From NCBI GenBank assembly GCA_015183035.1, contig JACZZP010000003.1:2356001-2420000 (forward strand): DNA of 64,000 bases, in the 5' to 3' direction. Below, one piece after another: positions 50,701-62,937 of this stretch. Source of the DNA: Meloidogyne chitwoodi. Taxonomy: Eukaryota; Nematoda; Chromadorea; Rhabditida; Meloidogynidae. The position numbers were made by a program, and so were the translations under genes. The notes below the pieces were generated by a model that saw nothing but the letters and a program-made list of their open reading frames with translations, ran no database searches and was not told the origin of the DNA. Position 1 is the first letter of the stretch; each line of letters starts with the position of its first letter.

Positions 50701-53700
50701 TTTTTTTATATTTTTGTTTTCATTATATTTATATATTTTTCCAAAATTAACACAAAAATCCAAAAAAACACAGGTCGCAGTTTAATCACCCAAGTGGAAA
50801 AAATTAGCGAGTCTGCGGCGTCTTTTCTTTATTATTATTTTTACTACTTTCCTCAGGGTCAAAAATAAAAATACTATTTAAATAATAAAATAATCTCAGA
50901 TTCCACTAAATATAATTATTTCTACTGAAGAAACAAGAAAATTTTCTTTTTATGCATAAATCCGCCTGCTTCACTATTAAAAAAACTTTTTTTTTAATTC
51001 CGCCTGGTTTTAAATTTAATTAAAAAATTCCGCTTGCTTCACAATATTTAAAACTTATTTATTTTTAATATTTATTTTTAGTAATATGTACTATTTTTAC
51101 AAAAATAATAATATATTTTAAAAATCTCTAAACCGGTTTTCTTTTTTTATACAATTTTGGATCACCTTCGACCTACATATATACTTGACATTTTTTCTCT
51201 TTTTATTTTTTAACTAATAATAGCTTTAAAAAATAATAATATTATTTAAAAATAATATTATATTTAACGCGCACTTGTAAAAATCATAAATAAAATTTTT
51301 AAGTGTTTATTATTTTAAAAAGTTTAGTTACTCTATTTTTAAGTAAAAATATCTTCAACTAAATTTGTACATTTTACAAGTTTATTTATATCAACTTGTT
51401 ATTTTATATTTAAACTTGAAACAAAATAGTAATTGTTTCAAGTTTTATTTTATTCTTTTGTTTCAAGTTTTATTCAATTTTTTTGCTTTAAGTTTAATTT
51501 AATTGTTTTGCTTCAAGTTTTATTTAATTGTTTTGCTTCAAGTTTAATTTAATTGTTTTGCTTCAAGTTTTATTTAATTGTTTTGCTTCAAGTTTAATTT
51601 AATTGTTTTGCTTCGTTTTATTATTCTAATAGTATTGTGAATATAGCTTTGTCTTATTTTTTTAATTCAAAAATTTTTTTCCAATTAGTTCAATCTAATA
51701 ATATATTTCTGCTATCTTTTTGTCTTTAATTCCATTTATCTTTTTCCAGATATAATTTTTATGTTTTTTTAATACTTTGCTTTATTTTTATTTTTTTTAT
51801 AGTTGACCGAATTCCACTTTATAATTTTATATCATTTATTATATTAAAAATAACTTCTTAATTTATTAAAATAGTACAATAAAGTAATTTTATAGTACAT
51901 AAATATCACTTATTAGGGCATCGGACTTTTCTTTTAACTTGTCAGAGGACTTATTGTGTTTATATATTTATATGTATGTGTGTGGCGATTGACCGACTTA
52001 AAATTAAGTGATAATAAATATATATCCTATTTTTGAATAAATGAAAGAAGATATAAATTCTTTCATTTAAAATAATTAAAAAAAATTATATGAAACAATT
52101 TTTTTAACGTTTTTTGTCTATGATAGTAAGACGGTTTTTTTGATGCTTTTTATATTTTATTTAAAACGCCTGCTCAAATATATATAAAATTTGATACGTT
52201 GCAATATAAATTTATAATTACGCCTGCTTAACAAGTAAACTGAAGCGCAAATTTTTTTGTAATTTTGAAGCAAATGATTTTTTATAAATGAAGCAATGAA
52301 TTTTTTTATGAATTTGAAGCAAAATAATTTAATAAAAGTAAAAATTTGAGAAACAGGCGTCTGCGATATAAAGAAGAATTAATTAAATGTCATAAAATTA
52401 GTTAGTTAAAACTCTAAAAGAAACAAATTTTATCTATTTTTGCTTTTTTGTAGTACTATGTTTAGTTGACAATGGAAGGAAAAAGTTTTTTCTCTTTCTT
52501 GTTAACCAAAAGAGAGTTGGGGAGTTTATTTTCTGTTCTTTATATAAATAGTCCAAAAGATTAAATATAGAGATATAAATAATAATGCTGTCAGTTTAAA
52601 AAATAAAAAACTGGACTCTTTGCTATCAAAAATAAAATCAACTAATATAGCTCAATAGCGGTTTTTACTATTTTTATTTAAAAATACGCCTGCTGCAAAA
52701 ATTCAATTTAAAAATACGCCTGCTGCAAAATTTAATATAAATTTAAAAATTATATTTTAATTTAATAAGTTTGTATAATTCCCGCGTGCTTCAAGTTTAA
52801 TTAAAATTCTATCTGCATCTAACACTCCTTATATTTATTAAATCCCCTCCTTTTTAAAAATTTAAAACAAAATTTAAATAAAATTACGCCTGCTTCACAA
52901 AATTTATTTTATATAAAATTACCTGATTCACAATTAAAATATAATTTGTCTATAATTTACATTTTTAAATAGAGAGATGATTCTTATTTGCAATTGTTTT
53001 AATTTTTAAAGTTTAGAGTATATTTGTTTCTCATTAAATCAATTTTTTGTATATTTTTCTCTTCTCTTTTTTTCTATAATTTGTTCTTCTTATAAAAAAA
53101 TGTTTTTTTTATATTTAATTTTTTTATATTTAAATTGCTAGGTGTAACTGATATTTTTGTATTTTTATATAAACTAAACTGTTAAAAAAGGGGCGCTTTT
53201 AACGCTTGGTTTGGCAGATATTTAATTAACAATTATTTTTTTATTAACCTTTTATTTTATTTTTAAGAGAATAATTATATTTATTTATTATTCATTTCTG
53301 AATTAAACAATGTGTCATTTAAATAAATAAAATTGTCATTTATTTATTTTTTTAAATTTATTATTACTGATAAATGTTTTAAATATTTTTTTATATATTT
53401 AACAAATAATAAGAATATTGCTACTGTCATTTTAAAAATTTATTTTATTCTTTTTATTTTCAAGTTTTAAGATCAATCTTAAATTTTCCTTTTTTAATAT
53501 TAAAATCATATAATATTCCGCCTGCTTCTCAAAATTTAATTTTTTGTATTTTGATAATCAGGCGAAATTACTAAATTTTTATTAAATTCAGCCTGAAAAG
53601 TTTAATAAAACTTTAATTGATTCAAAATATGTTTATATTTAATAAATGCTTTCTTTTATAAAATCAAAATTCCGCCTGCTTCTCAAAATTTATTAAATCG

Positions 53701-56700
53701 CTTATTTCAAGTTGCAAAAAAGTTAACTATAATAGCTCTAAACTTCAAAAAAATATTTTTTTATTACTTTTTTAATTTCTTTTTTACTTACCTCTCCGTT
53801 TTATTAACGCAATCACCTACTTACTCATCATCATTAAAATTGTTTTAACGATCAAAAGCATCAAAAAAAAGTCCCCAAATTAGCGTGTGTTTATTTCAAT
53901 CTTGCTATTTTTTCTTATTTTTTTTTTACTTTTTTTCGTCCTCGACCCTTTTATCTGTGTTGCCTTTTTTGCTAATAAATTATTTATATTTTTAACTTTT
54001 TGATTTTTTTCTAGTTAATTTTTAAGGTCATTAGTTAATAAATATCTCCCGCTAATCACGAGAATCTCTTTTTTTAATTATTTTTTATTTAAAAATCTAC
54101 TATTGATTATTTAATTTTAAAATTATTTTATTGAGACTCTAATGTATATAATTAATTTTTTTATATATTTAATATTGCCAAGTTTATTTATTTTTAAGTT
54201 TTATTATTAAAGAGAGAGAGAAAGAGACAATTAAAAATATGCGCGCATTTTCTCTCCTTTTTTTCACTCTCAAAAGACATTTAATAATTTAGAAAAAAAT
54301 TTTTTTTCTAAATTGTAAAAAATAAATTTCTACTTTTTTTTACTCTATCCTATCAATTTTCGCGCATCCCTTTTTTCTAAAAAATTTTTTTTGTTGTTAA
54401 ATTCTTGCAATTTTGGGCACTTAAAAATCAATTGAAAAATAAAAAAGAAAAATTGAGGGGAAAAAAGGACAATTTTTTGTTGTGTTGAGACATATTTTAC
54501 TACTGAGGCTGGTAGTGCCTTGCTTAAAATTAAATATTTATTTTTGAACGCGTAAATCTTTATTTTTTTTTCTTTTGAAAATAAATTTAAATATTATTTA
54601 TTTTTTGAAAGAGTTATTTTGTGTTTTTAAATTTTTATTTTTGAATCACCTATATTTTGCATATTTTTATGATGATTTTTTAAATTTATAATATTTTTAG
54701 CTATTTTTAATTATTAATTTGTTCTTTATTTAAAGGTTCAGACTCTAGTGGATTAACCAGACTCTAATTAACTCTAATCAGATTAGGTATATATCATACT
54801 TTTATGTCAATCCTATGATTTTAAAAAATATATATATTTATTTAATCCTCTTACTTCCCCATTTTTAGTAATAAATAGATAGATTAGAAGGGTTTGTTCC
54901 TCTTCCTCTTTGACCGTTCCTTCCCTCAATATATATATATAATTTACAAATTTTTTTTATTTAATTCTCACCTATTTTTCAACAACATTTTTCTTAGTTT
55001 TCCTCTCAATTTTTCAACCATTAATTTTTTTGTCAAGTTAGTGTATTTAATTGTGTCCGCCAACTGACTATTTTTTTAATCCCTTAAAAATAGAAAAGAA
55101 TTTTTTTATTTTTTTTTGAAGGTAAAGAATGAATTAAAATTAAATAAATTATAAGGAGTAACAATCTTTAAAAATTTTAAACTCTTTATTAAATTAAAAT
55201 TAAAATTTTTGTTTTTATATAAAAATAAAGTAAAAAAGTTGGGCTTTAAAATGATACTAAGATTAAGTTGTTTGGTTAAGTTTAAAAATTGATATAATTT
55301 TTAAAAATAAATATACATACACTCTCATATTTTTTCTTTCATGCAACTTTTTTACTTAATAATTTTCACACACTTTAATAAAATTTTATCTTTGCTTTAT
55401 TAATTAAATTACGCCTGCCAAGTTTAATAAAACTTTAAGTGCTTCAAAATATGTTTATATTTAATAAATGCTTTCTTTTATAAAATCAAAATTCCGCCTG
55501 CTTCTCAAAATTTATTAAATCGTTTATTTCAAGTTGCAAAAAAGATAACTATAAAAGCTAAACTTTAAAAAAATCATTTTGTCGATTTAAATTAATTTTT
55601 TTAATCTGAAGCATTTATAAATTTATTTTATTAATTTTTTATTAAATCAATTAAACTTGCGGATACAACTTAAAAACGGGGACAAATGTCCGCAACTAAA
55701 AATTGTAATATTGAATTTATTCGTCTCCGAAATATTTCAGAAGCAACTAATACTAATATTATTCCTTCTTCAATTCCAAAAGCTTCAAATAATTTAAATT
55801 GTTTCAGAAACAAAGAAACAACAAATTTTGTGCGTAAATGGTCCCCCCAACAACAAAAAAGAATTTCTTCTTTATTACATACTCACTCACGTCCAGCAAA
55901 TATTTATTCTAGTAGTACTGATTTAGGGGAAAATGTGAAAAAAGTGACAAAAATTGATCTTTCTGCTTCAAATAAAAATCAAAAAAGTGAAGCTACAGAA
56001 AAAACGAGTGTAGTATTAAAATTAGCAAATGGTAATAAAGTTAACAACAATTGGTGTTGGCCCCCTCAAGCTTCTTCTAAAATGAAGCAAACTATTAGCA
56101 ATGCTAATAGCAACATTCCACAACACTTTTTGAAGCAGAAGCAGTTTAAAAAGCAACCTTTAAACTCTGACTGTAACATGAAGCAAAGTTTTTTGAAACA
56201 GAAGCAGCTACTAAATCAAAGTAGCAACATTGATAGCAATGATGCAAAGTTGCAGCAACACTTTTTGAAACAGAATCCAACTATTAGCAACATTGATAGA
56301 AACATTTCTCAGCTTCTTTTAAATCAACAACTAAATAAAGAAGCAACAACTATTATTGATAACAATAAAAATAAATCTGAAGCTGCTACAACAACAACAA
56401 CAAAAAAACTTTTATTGCTTCAATCATCATCATCTCCTTCAATTAATACTATTATTGCTGAAAAACAATTAAAAGATAATAATAATAATAATAAATTTCA
56501 AAAAATATGCAATATAAATAATAATCCATCTTTTCAACAATTACGTCATCGTCGTCCCCTTTCTCTTCTTCTTTTGAAACAATCTCATCATCAGCAACAA
56601 CAACAACGTTTTGTTGTTCCTTCACTTGTTTCTCAAACAAATTTAACTAATAATGCTCTTCCTCATATACCTAAAACTGAAGCATTAATACCTGCAACAA

Positions 56701-59700
56701 AAACTATTAAAATTGAAGCAACTTCAACTGAAGCAAATCTTGCTTCCGTTGTTAAAGAGGAAGAAGATCCTTTATTATTTGAAGCTAAGGTTAAAGCAGT
56801 TAAATTAAGACGACCAACTGCTGCTACTACTTCAAGTTCTGCTAATATTTCAAATTCTGCTAATATTTCAAATTCTGCTACTGCTTCAAGTTCTGCTAAT
56901 GTTTCAGGTTCTGCTACTGCTTCAAATTCTACTAATGCTTCAAATTTTGTTGCTTCAAAAATTGCTAATACTTGTACTATACGTGCAAGACGCAGTGCCA
57001 AATCTCTAACAACTATTACTTCTAAAATATCAAAAATTGAAGCAAATCAGACTGTTAGCAGCAATGACCAAAATAATAAGAAGCATGAAACATTTTCTTC
57101 TAATAAAATTCGTTCAAATTCGCAAGAGCCTTCAAATCTTCCATTTTGTGATGAAAAAGAATCTTTTGTTGCTAATAAAAATAAAATGAATCGAATTGAA
57201 GCACTAAAAGTTGAAGCAGCACCCCAGAAGAATCGCCCTCATTCTTTATTGCTAACATTCTTAAGTGCTGCTAATATGGCGCTATTACGAAATAAGGCAA
57301 AATGGTCTGGTACTAATAATGCTTCTGAAGCAAAAAGTCCGACTTCTTCACCTTCTGCTAATGTTTCAAGTATTACTAATCAATCTGCTTCAGCTTCAAC
57401 CTTTGCTTCAACACCAATTTCTTCATCATGCACTACCTCATCATCTTTTCTTTGGAATTTGTTTCCATTCGGGAAGCAACAAACAAAAGCAACAAAATTA
57501 AAAAGAAGAGAAGATAGAAGAAGAAGAGGTTTTTCTTTTCCAAATCATCATTACTTTCAAAGTGAAGCAGTTAATAATCCTGAAATACCACAAAAATTAG
57601 CTTCAGAAATAGAAGAAAATAATAATAAAAATATAAATTTAAAAAATATACAAAAAAAGAAAAATTTTAATAATAGAAATAGTTGTTCAGAAGAATTAAC
57701 CTTTTCTTTGCTTCAACAAAATAAAATAGTATATAAGGCTGAAGATAACAAATCAATTGATGATATTTTGTTGCATAACACTTCTTTAAGGGTGAAAAAG
57801 TTATATAATAGACACTAGGGAAATTTTAGAGAGATAAGAACGTTAGAGATGACTGTGGTGTTTGGTCGTTTGGGTACTGGGTCATTTCGTCGCGGGGATT
57901 TTTGGGCAAAATCTTTTAAATTTTAAAATAAATTTTTTCTTTCAATTTTTTTAAAATTAACTAACAAATTTTCAGACATCTATTGATAAGCAAAATGGAA
58001 AAGCTACAGACTGTAATACCTTTGGAAAGACTAATAACAATAATAATAATCTTCAACGTCTTTCTAGTAAAGAAAATGGAGGAGCTATTGTTCGACAGGT
58101 TTGTTTTTATCTTTTAAATGAGAGGGTAAAGTTGAGAATCTTATTTATATTATTATCCGCAATATTTCAGATTCTTTCTAATCCTGGTCCTTATCCTCAA
58201 ATTGTTGTTACGAAAGGAGAGGATTGTTGTGGATTTTGGTTAGATGGAGCAATCCAACTTAATGAAGAAACGGAAAAGAATGGAAGCTTTAGTAATGTTG
58301 CAGACTTTGAAATTAGACTTGAAACGGATGATGAAGCAGCTTTTTCTTATAGAAAGTAAGTAAACCTTTATAGAATATTTAATATAAAAAATTGAAATTG
58401 TAAAATTTTGGTGCCATTTTGAAATTTTACCATTTTAAGCCTTGAAATTGATTTTTTTTGTTTCAGGCACTTTTTAGGCCGTGAACATCACAATTTTTAT
58501 GCTTTGGATTCTCTACTTGGTCCACTCATCCTTAGTGTAAGGGTCGAATCTATTCCATCATCAAATACTTCTCCAAATTCTTCTTCTAAAACAAATAATC
58601 AACAACAACAAGAACAAAATTTTCGAATAATTTTGCGTTCTCGTCTAGGCACAAAACATAAATTAGTCCCTTCAACAGCATTTAATAATTCTCGTCCATG
58701 TGCTAATCAAATGGCAAAACTTTTATACACAGACGTTAGCATAGAACGTTTTTGGCCTGTTGCGTTTCCTGGGGGAAGTGAATTAATACTTCAATTTGAT
58801 GAACATGTGATTAATAATACTTATAAATTTGGTTAGTTTTTTTATTTAATTTAAATACCTATAAGACGGAAAATATTGAGAGAGAGTAGCTGCGTCTAAA
58901 TGGCCCTTTTATATAAATTTTAATTCAGAGAGCTTTAATATTATTTTGTATATTTTCTATCTCTGTTTACACTAAAACTTTACGGATAATTCCGGAAAGT
59001 TTTACGTGTCTAACCTTATCTCCGGGAGTGGCGCATTCATCCCTTTTGGAGAGAATAAAAATCGTGCAAATATGTTTTTAAATTTTTTAGGTGTTATTTA
59101 TCAAAAATTTGGTCAGACAACAGAGGAAGAATTATTTGGAAATACTTGTTCATGTAAACAATTTGATGATTTTCTTGAATTATTGGGTGACCGTGTACCT
59201 TTACGAAATTTTGAAGGTTATCGTGGAGGTTTGGACACTATACATGGACAAACTGGGAATGAGGTTTTCTTTTTTTTTCATTTTTCTCTTTAATAAAAAC
59301 TTTTCTTTAAAGAGTATTTATTCAAAATTTTCTCAAAAAGAGGTTATGTTTCATATAAGCACACTTTTGCCTTATACATTGGGTGATGTGCAACAATTAC
59401 AACGTAAACGTCATATTGGTAATGATATTGTTGCTGTTGTATTTCAAGAAAAAAATACTCCATTCTGTCCAGAAATGATTCAGGTTTTATTTTTAATGTT
59501 AACAAAAATAAAAATTAATTTTTCCTGAATATTTTTTGTTTTTTTTGTTCATTTTCATTTTAAAATTCACACAACTTTTTTTAAAATGGGGCTACTCGCT
59601 TAGTTTTTATATCATTTTGAAGAATATCTTTGTTTTATATTATTAAATTAGAATCAAAATTTTATCTAATTTTTGGGGAAAATAAAAGTTAAAAACATCT

Positions 59701-62700
59701 CTCTAGACTTTCCTTAAAAAATGTTAAATTTAAAAATTCATAACTCTTTGAAAAATAAACTTTAAAATTTCCATTTTATAATATTTTGTAGTCCAGATTC
59801 TGCTCTATCTAATGATATATAAATCTTATTTTTAATTTACTTTAGAAAAAGTTGTGTGTCTTTAAATCTATATAAGACTATTTTTAAATATATTTTATTT
59901 TAAAAACAGTCCAACTTTCTACACTCATTTTTGGTTGTTCAACCAATTGAAAATGATGATAATAACTCTAATAATAACAATTATTTTTATCGTGTAAGTA
60001 TTTCTGCCCGAAACGATGTCCCGCTTTTTGGCCCTCAATTGCCTTCAACTATAATCTCTGGAACTAAAGATGAATTAAGAACATTTTTTCTTACAAAACT
60101 TATAAATGCGGAGAATGCAGCTTTGAAGGCGGATAAATTTGCAAAATTAGCGGTATACCTTTTAAAATAATTTTTTTTAATATGGGGATTATATGTAGTG
60201 CTGAAACGTCCACCTATTATATTTTGTCCGAGTCTTAATCTTTGTGTTTATAAATATTTTAGATTCTCTCTATCAAATTAAAATTTAATATAAAATTTAT
60301 TAGGGAAAAGGGTAATTTTTGTCTAATTGGCAAAATGGCACTGAAACGACCCCAATTATTTTTTGATTTTATCCTGGGTTTTTTTTATAATTTTTTTATA
60401 AATTTTATTTTAAAGGAAAGAACTCGTTCTTCTCTTCTCGATGGTCTTTATAATGGATTAAAAGAGCGTGCTCAATTTTATGGTGTACCATTTCTTGAAT
60501 CTATAGATCAACAACAACAACAAAAACCTAATAACTATTCGTCTTCTTCTTCTACAAATAATACTCCTTCAAAAATATGTAATAATAATAATAATAATAT
60601 AACTACAAAACAACAACAAAATAATAATAATCAAATTTTATTAAAAGATTTAAATAATAATAATACCTCAAATAATAAAAATAATAATAATATTTCTTCA
60701 ACAAATAATAATAATAATGTTTCATCTTCTTTAGGCCTTTTTAGTTCAGTTAAGAAAGCATTTGCAAATACACGGTTAGTTTTGTTTATTTAAGTTTAAA
60801 AATTGGTCACTTAGAGTTTAGTCTAGGCAAGAGTGTTATCCACTTAACCATCCAATCGTTATTTCATATTTTTATTTTTTCGTTTATATATGAAATTTGA
60901 TTGGAAGGGAAAGCACTTTGGCCTTACAATATTAAAACTTTTTTTTTTAATTTTTTAAAAATTATTATTATTTTTTTAAAGTTCTCGTTCTGTTTCACAA
61001 GACATTGCTTCTTCTTCTTCATTTTTACAACAAAATACCAAAAAACAATTTCCACAACAACAACAACAATTATTATTATCATCATTATCTTCAAGTACTA
61101 CCTCTACTATTAATCAAAATAATAATAATAATAATTCTTCCCCAATTCTTAAAAATAACCAAAATAATCGTCAAACAACAACAATAAATATGTGCCCAAG
61201 TATTAGTAGTGGAAGTTGTAATTCTAGTTGTACTAATGGTTATTATTGCTCTTCATCTGCTGCTTCTTCCTCTTCTTTTTGTGCAAATTCTTCTTCTACT
61301 AATACTTGTTTTTGTTTAAATAATATACAAAGACCTCCACTACCTCAACAACAACAATTACCTCATTCCCCTAGACAGGGTGGTGCTAGTAAAAGAATTT
61401 TGGCTAGAGAACAGAGTTTATTTTGACATTTTTAAATATTTTCTCAACTTTTTTTTAGGTCGTGTAGCCTCTTTAGCAATGTCTGATGACTGTCATCTTT
61501 CATCTGCTTCTTCCACTGCCTCTAGCCAAATACGTAATATTATAGATACAGGAGAACAACAACAACAACCTCCTCCTCCACGTTGGAGAGCGGGTGCTTT
61601 AGGTTATAATAGACAGGCAATTGTTACTAATAGAGGGTAATAATTTTGACATTTTTGACATTACTAAGTTTGTAAAATCTAAAAATATTTTGCAGTTGTA
61701 CTTCAATGGTTTTTGATAATGAAATGACAACAACAACATCTTCTTCTTCTTCTTCTACTCCTTTTTCTACTAATTGTAATAACACAAATATTAATAAAAA
61801 TAATAATAAACGTATTCTTTACCCTCAACATTCACTAAAACAACAAAAAGAAGAAGAAGAACAACAAATTAATTATTCTTTAATAAATAATTCTAATTTG
61901 AAAAGACTTGAAAGAGAAAAAGATGTTGAATTTTTAAGTTGTAGTAGTAGTAATAGTGATAATAATGATGATGATTATGATGAAGATGTTGAAGTAGAAG
62001 TTGAAGAAGTTGTTAATTCTGTTGCTAATGAACAACATGATTCTGATACTGGAATGGTTAGTTTTTGATTTTTTGACATTTTCGACATTTTGAAATAAAT
62101 TTATTTATAAAATTTAGGAAAGCATGTCTTCTGGCGATTTACACAATTCATTTAATACAGAAAGAGCAGCTTCTATTTTTAATGGAAGACAATTAAAATT
62201 AAATAATAAACATGAAGCAGAAGAAAAAAGATTAGAAGAATTAGTTGTTGATGTTGTTAAATTAAAAAATGAAAAGGGAGAATTATTAAGACAAAATGTT
62301 ACTTGCCGAACTGATATTAAAAAATTGAAAGAACGGTTAGTTTTTTTTTTGAATTTTTTGGGCATTTTAAGAGAGAGCTCTATGTTATCACACCAAAAAT
62401 CTCTGACTTATCCCGGATAACTGAGAGAGAGAGTTAAAAAAAGAATGGTTGCGAGAAATGGGAAATTATAGAGGAAGAACTTCCCTTGACCATTTTGTCC
62501 ATGTGACATTTTGTCTTAAACGCGAATTGGGTAAAATCAGAATTTTGAGATTATAGGAAAGAAATCTTTTTTCCTAATTAATCTCTCTTAAAAATATTAT
62601 TTATTTAAAAAATTAAAAATTTTTTAGTCAATCATTATTAGCAACAGAATTGAATAAAGCAAATGATGAAATTCAACGTTTAAAAAAATTAATAAATAGT

Positions 62701-62937
62701 TCAGATGATATTTTACCTTATAATAATAATTCAGTTAATATAATGTATTTTGATGATGAAGAAATAATAATTAATAATAATAAAAAAGAAGAAGAAGATT
62801 TAAATTTAAATAAAAATTTAAAAATATTAAAAGATAATAATAATGTGCCCTTACCTTTACCCTCTACTTCTACTACTACTAATAATTCCCCCTCATTTTT
62901 TAATAATAATCAACATTTGTTTAGTGCTGAACAATAA
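44451..62937 (+). CDS. RAP1GAP: Rap1GAP-family Rap GTPase-activating protein with GoLoco motif and alternative 5' exons
   Basis: The shared exons are 57976-58098, 58171-58355, 58467-58831, 59091-59263, 59313-59483, 59910-60152, 60416-60774, 60982-61415, 61459-61636, 61696-62056, 62118-62335 and 62628-62937, all in phase. They encode a RapGAP domain, a Ser/Asn/Gln-rich region and a C-terminal coiled coil. A GoLoco exon lies upstream at 49283-49574. The protein should accelerate GTP hydrolysis by Rap and, through GoLoco, bind Galpha-i/o-GDP, as in mammalian Rap1GAP. Three alternative starts fit the phases: 44451 (1220 residues), 47545 (1227 residues) and 55686 (1741 residues, no GoLoco). The stop TAA at 62937 is followed by AATAAA near 62990. 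Confidence 0.93.
44702..49282. other. Rap1GAP 5' introns apart from exon B
   Basis: AT-rich. AATCAGAATTT words cluster at 46200-46450 and 47220-47460. A small G+C island with repeated GTGCGCCC/GTGCGACC words lies at 48661-48735. No other exon recognised. Confidence 0.5.
47545..47816 (+). CDS. RAP1GAP: Rap1GAP alternative first exon B
   Basis: After a TTTTTATAG acceptor, the exon encodes [20 protein letters not shown], a basic patch ([20 protein letters not shown]) and [13 protein letters not shown]. It ends AG before GTAAAA; with the first base of the GoLoco exon this makes an Arg codon, leaving the frame open. Confidence 0.65.
49283..49574 (+). CDS. RAP1GAP: Rap1GAP GoLoco exon
   Basis: The exon contains [19 protein letters not shown] at about 49482-49550, a textbook GoLoco (GPR) motif with the DDQR triad whose Arg reaches into the Galpha-i/o nucleotide pocket. 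It enters at phase 2 and ends AAG before GTAAAT at phase 0. That matches the exon at 57976 directly, skipping 8.4 kb. GoLoco followed by RapGAP is the Rap1GAP (not SIPA1) architecture. Confidence 0.85.
50301..50598. mobile_element. non-autonomous element with GGACGTTTTGGTGCC inverted ends
   Basis: The left end reads GGACGTTTTGGTGCC; the right end, on the other strand, GGACGTTTCGGCGC. The 298 bases between have no coding capacity and include GTTAGATAACACTAT. A further copy of the left end lies at 50171. A miniature transposon is the simplest reading. Confidence 0.55.
51445..51615. repeat. 25-base tandem array with alternating variants
   Basis: The unit TTTTGCTTCAAGTTTTATTT plus AATTG alternates with a version reading AAGTTTAATTT, so the real period is a 50-base dimer over at least five units. 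Confidence 0.9.
53581..53754. repeat. 170-base direct repeat, copy 1
   Basis: Begins ATTAAATTCAGCCTG and ends near AAACTTCAAAAAAAT. Over about 90% identical by eye to 55403-55574, 1822 bases downstream; both contain ATTCCGCCTGCTTCTC. Confidence 0.9.
55403..55574. repeat. 170-base direct repeat, copy 2
   Basis: Begins ATTAAATTACGCCTG and ends AAACTTTAAAAAAAT, about 110 bases before the ATG of Rap1GAP first exon C. It may therefore form part of that exon's promoter region. Confidence 0.9.
55686..57791 (+). CDS. RAP1GAP: Rap1GAP alternative first exon C, 702 codons, low complexity
   Basis: A stop codon lies in frame 15 bases before the ATG with no AG between, so this is an initial exon. It encodes [16 protein letters not shown], then a Ser/Asn/Gln/Lys-rich region with a Ser-Ala-Asn repeat block at about 56837-56955 and some fourteen Glu-Ala pairs. 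At 57792 an AGG/GTGAAA donor at phase 0 fits the exon at 57976; without splicing the frame runs eight more codons to TAG. No domain recognised. A separate gene is the alternative, but the phase match and the absence of an obvious 3' end favour an isoform. Confidence 0.65.
58171..60500 (+). CDS. RAP1GAP: Rap1GAP catalytic RapGAP domain
   Basis: Key stretches: [97 protein letters not shown] and [20 protein letters not shown]. The Asn in HIGND (codon at 59421-59423) is the catalytic Asn thumb of Rap GAPs, and the [10 protein letters not shown] helix is intact, so the enzyme should be active. Confidence 0.95.
60416..62937 (+). CDS. RAP1GAP: Rap1GAP C-terminal low-complexity region and coiled coil
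   Basis: After [20 protein letters not shown] the protein is rich in Asn, Gln and Ser runs across four exons, then forms a Leu/Lys/Glu heptad segment ([20 protein letters not shown] to [20 protein letters not shown]), a likely coiled coil. It ends LFSAEQ. No PDZ domain is present, which argues against the SIPA1/SPAR family. Confidence 0.8.
60805..60858 (-). repeat. 5' half of a tRNA-derived relic in a Rap1GAP intron
   Basis: Minus strand: ATGGTTAAGTGGATAACACT, then CTTGCCTAGACTAAACTC. An A-box-type half resembling tRNA-Arg, with no B-box. Confidence 0.4.

Larger units (their letters stand above)
49575..55685. other. 6.1-kb Rap1GAP intron with dense short repeats
   Basis: No exon recognised. 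It holds an inverted-end element at 50301-50598, a TTTTGCTTCAAG tandem array at 51445-51615, about a dozen CGCCTGCTTC-type words from 50960 to 55500 and two copies of a 170-base unit. Confidence 0.6.

Noticed and set aside
50779..50796. GTTTAATCACCCAAGT resembles the nematode spliced leader SL1
   Set aside because: One internal mismatch, and the match stops at AAGTGGAAA where a leader would read TTTGAG followed by a GTAA donor; no Sm site or 5S gene is evident.
56452..57001. Minus-strand open frames with Glu/Ala repeats
   Set aside because: Antisense shadows of the TGCTTC and CAACAA-rich coding exon of Rap1GAP; no splice or start context.
58171..62937. SIPA1/SPAR-type identity for the Rap GAP
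   Set aside because: The coiled coil is shared, but no PDZ domain is present and a GoLoco motif is, which is the Rap1GAP arrangement.
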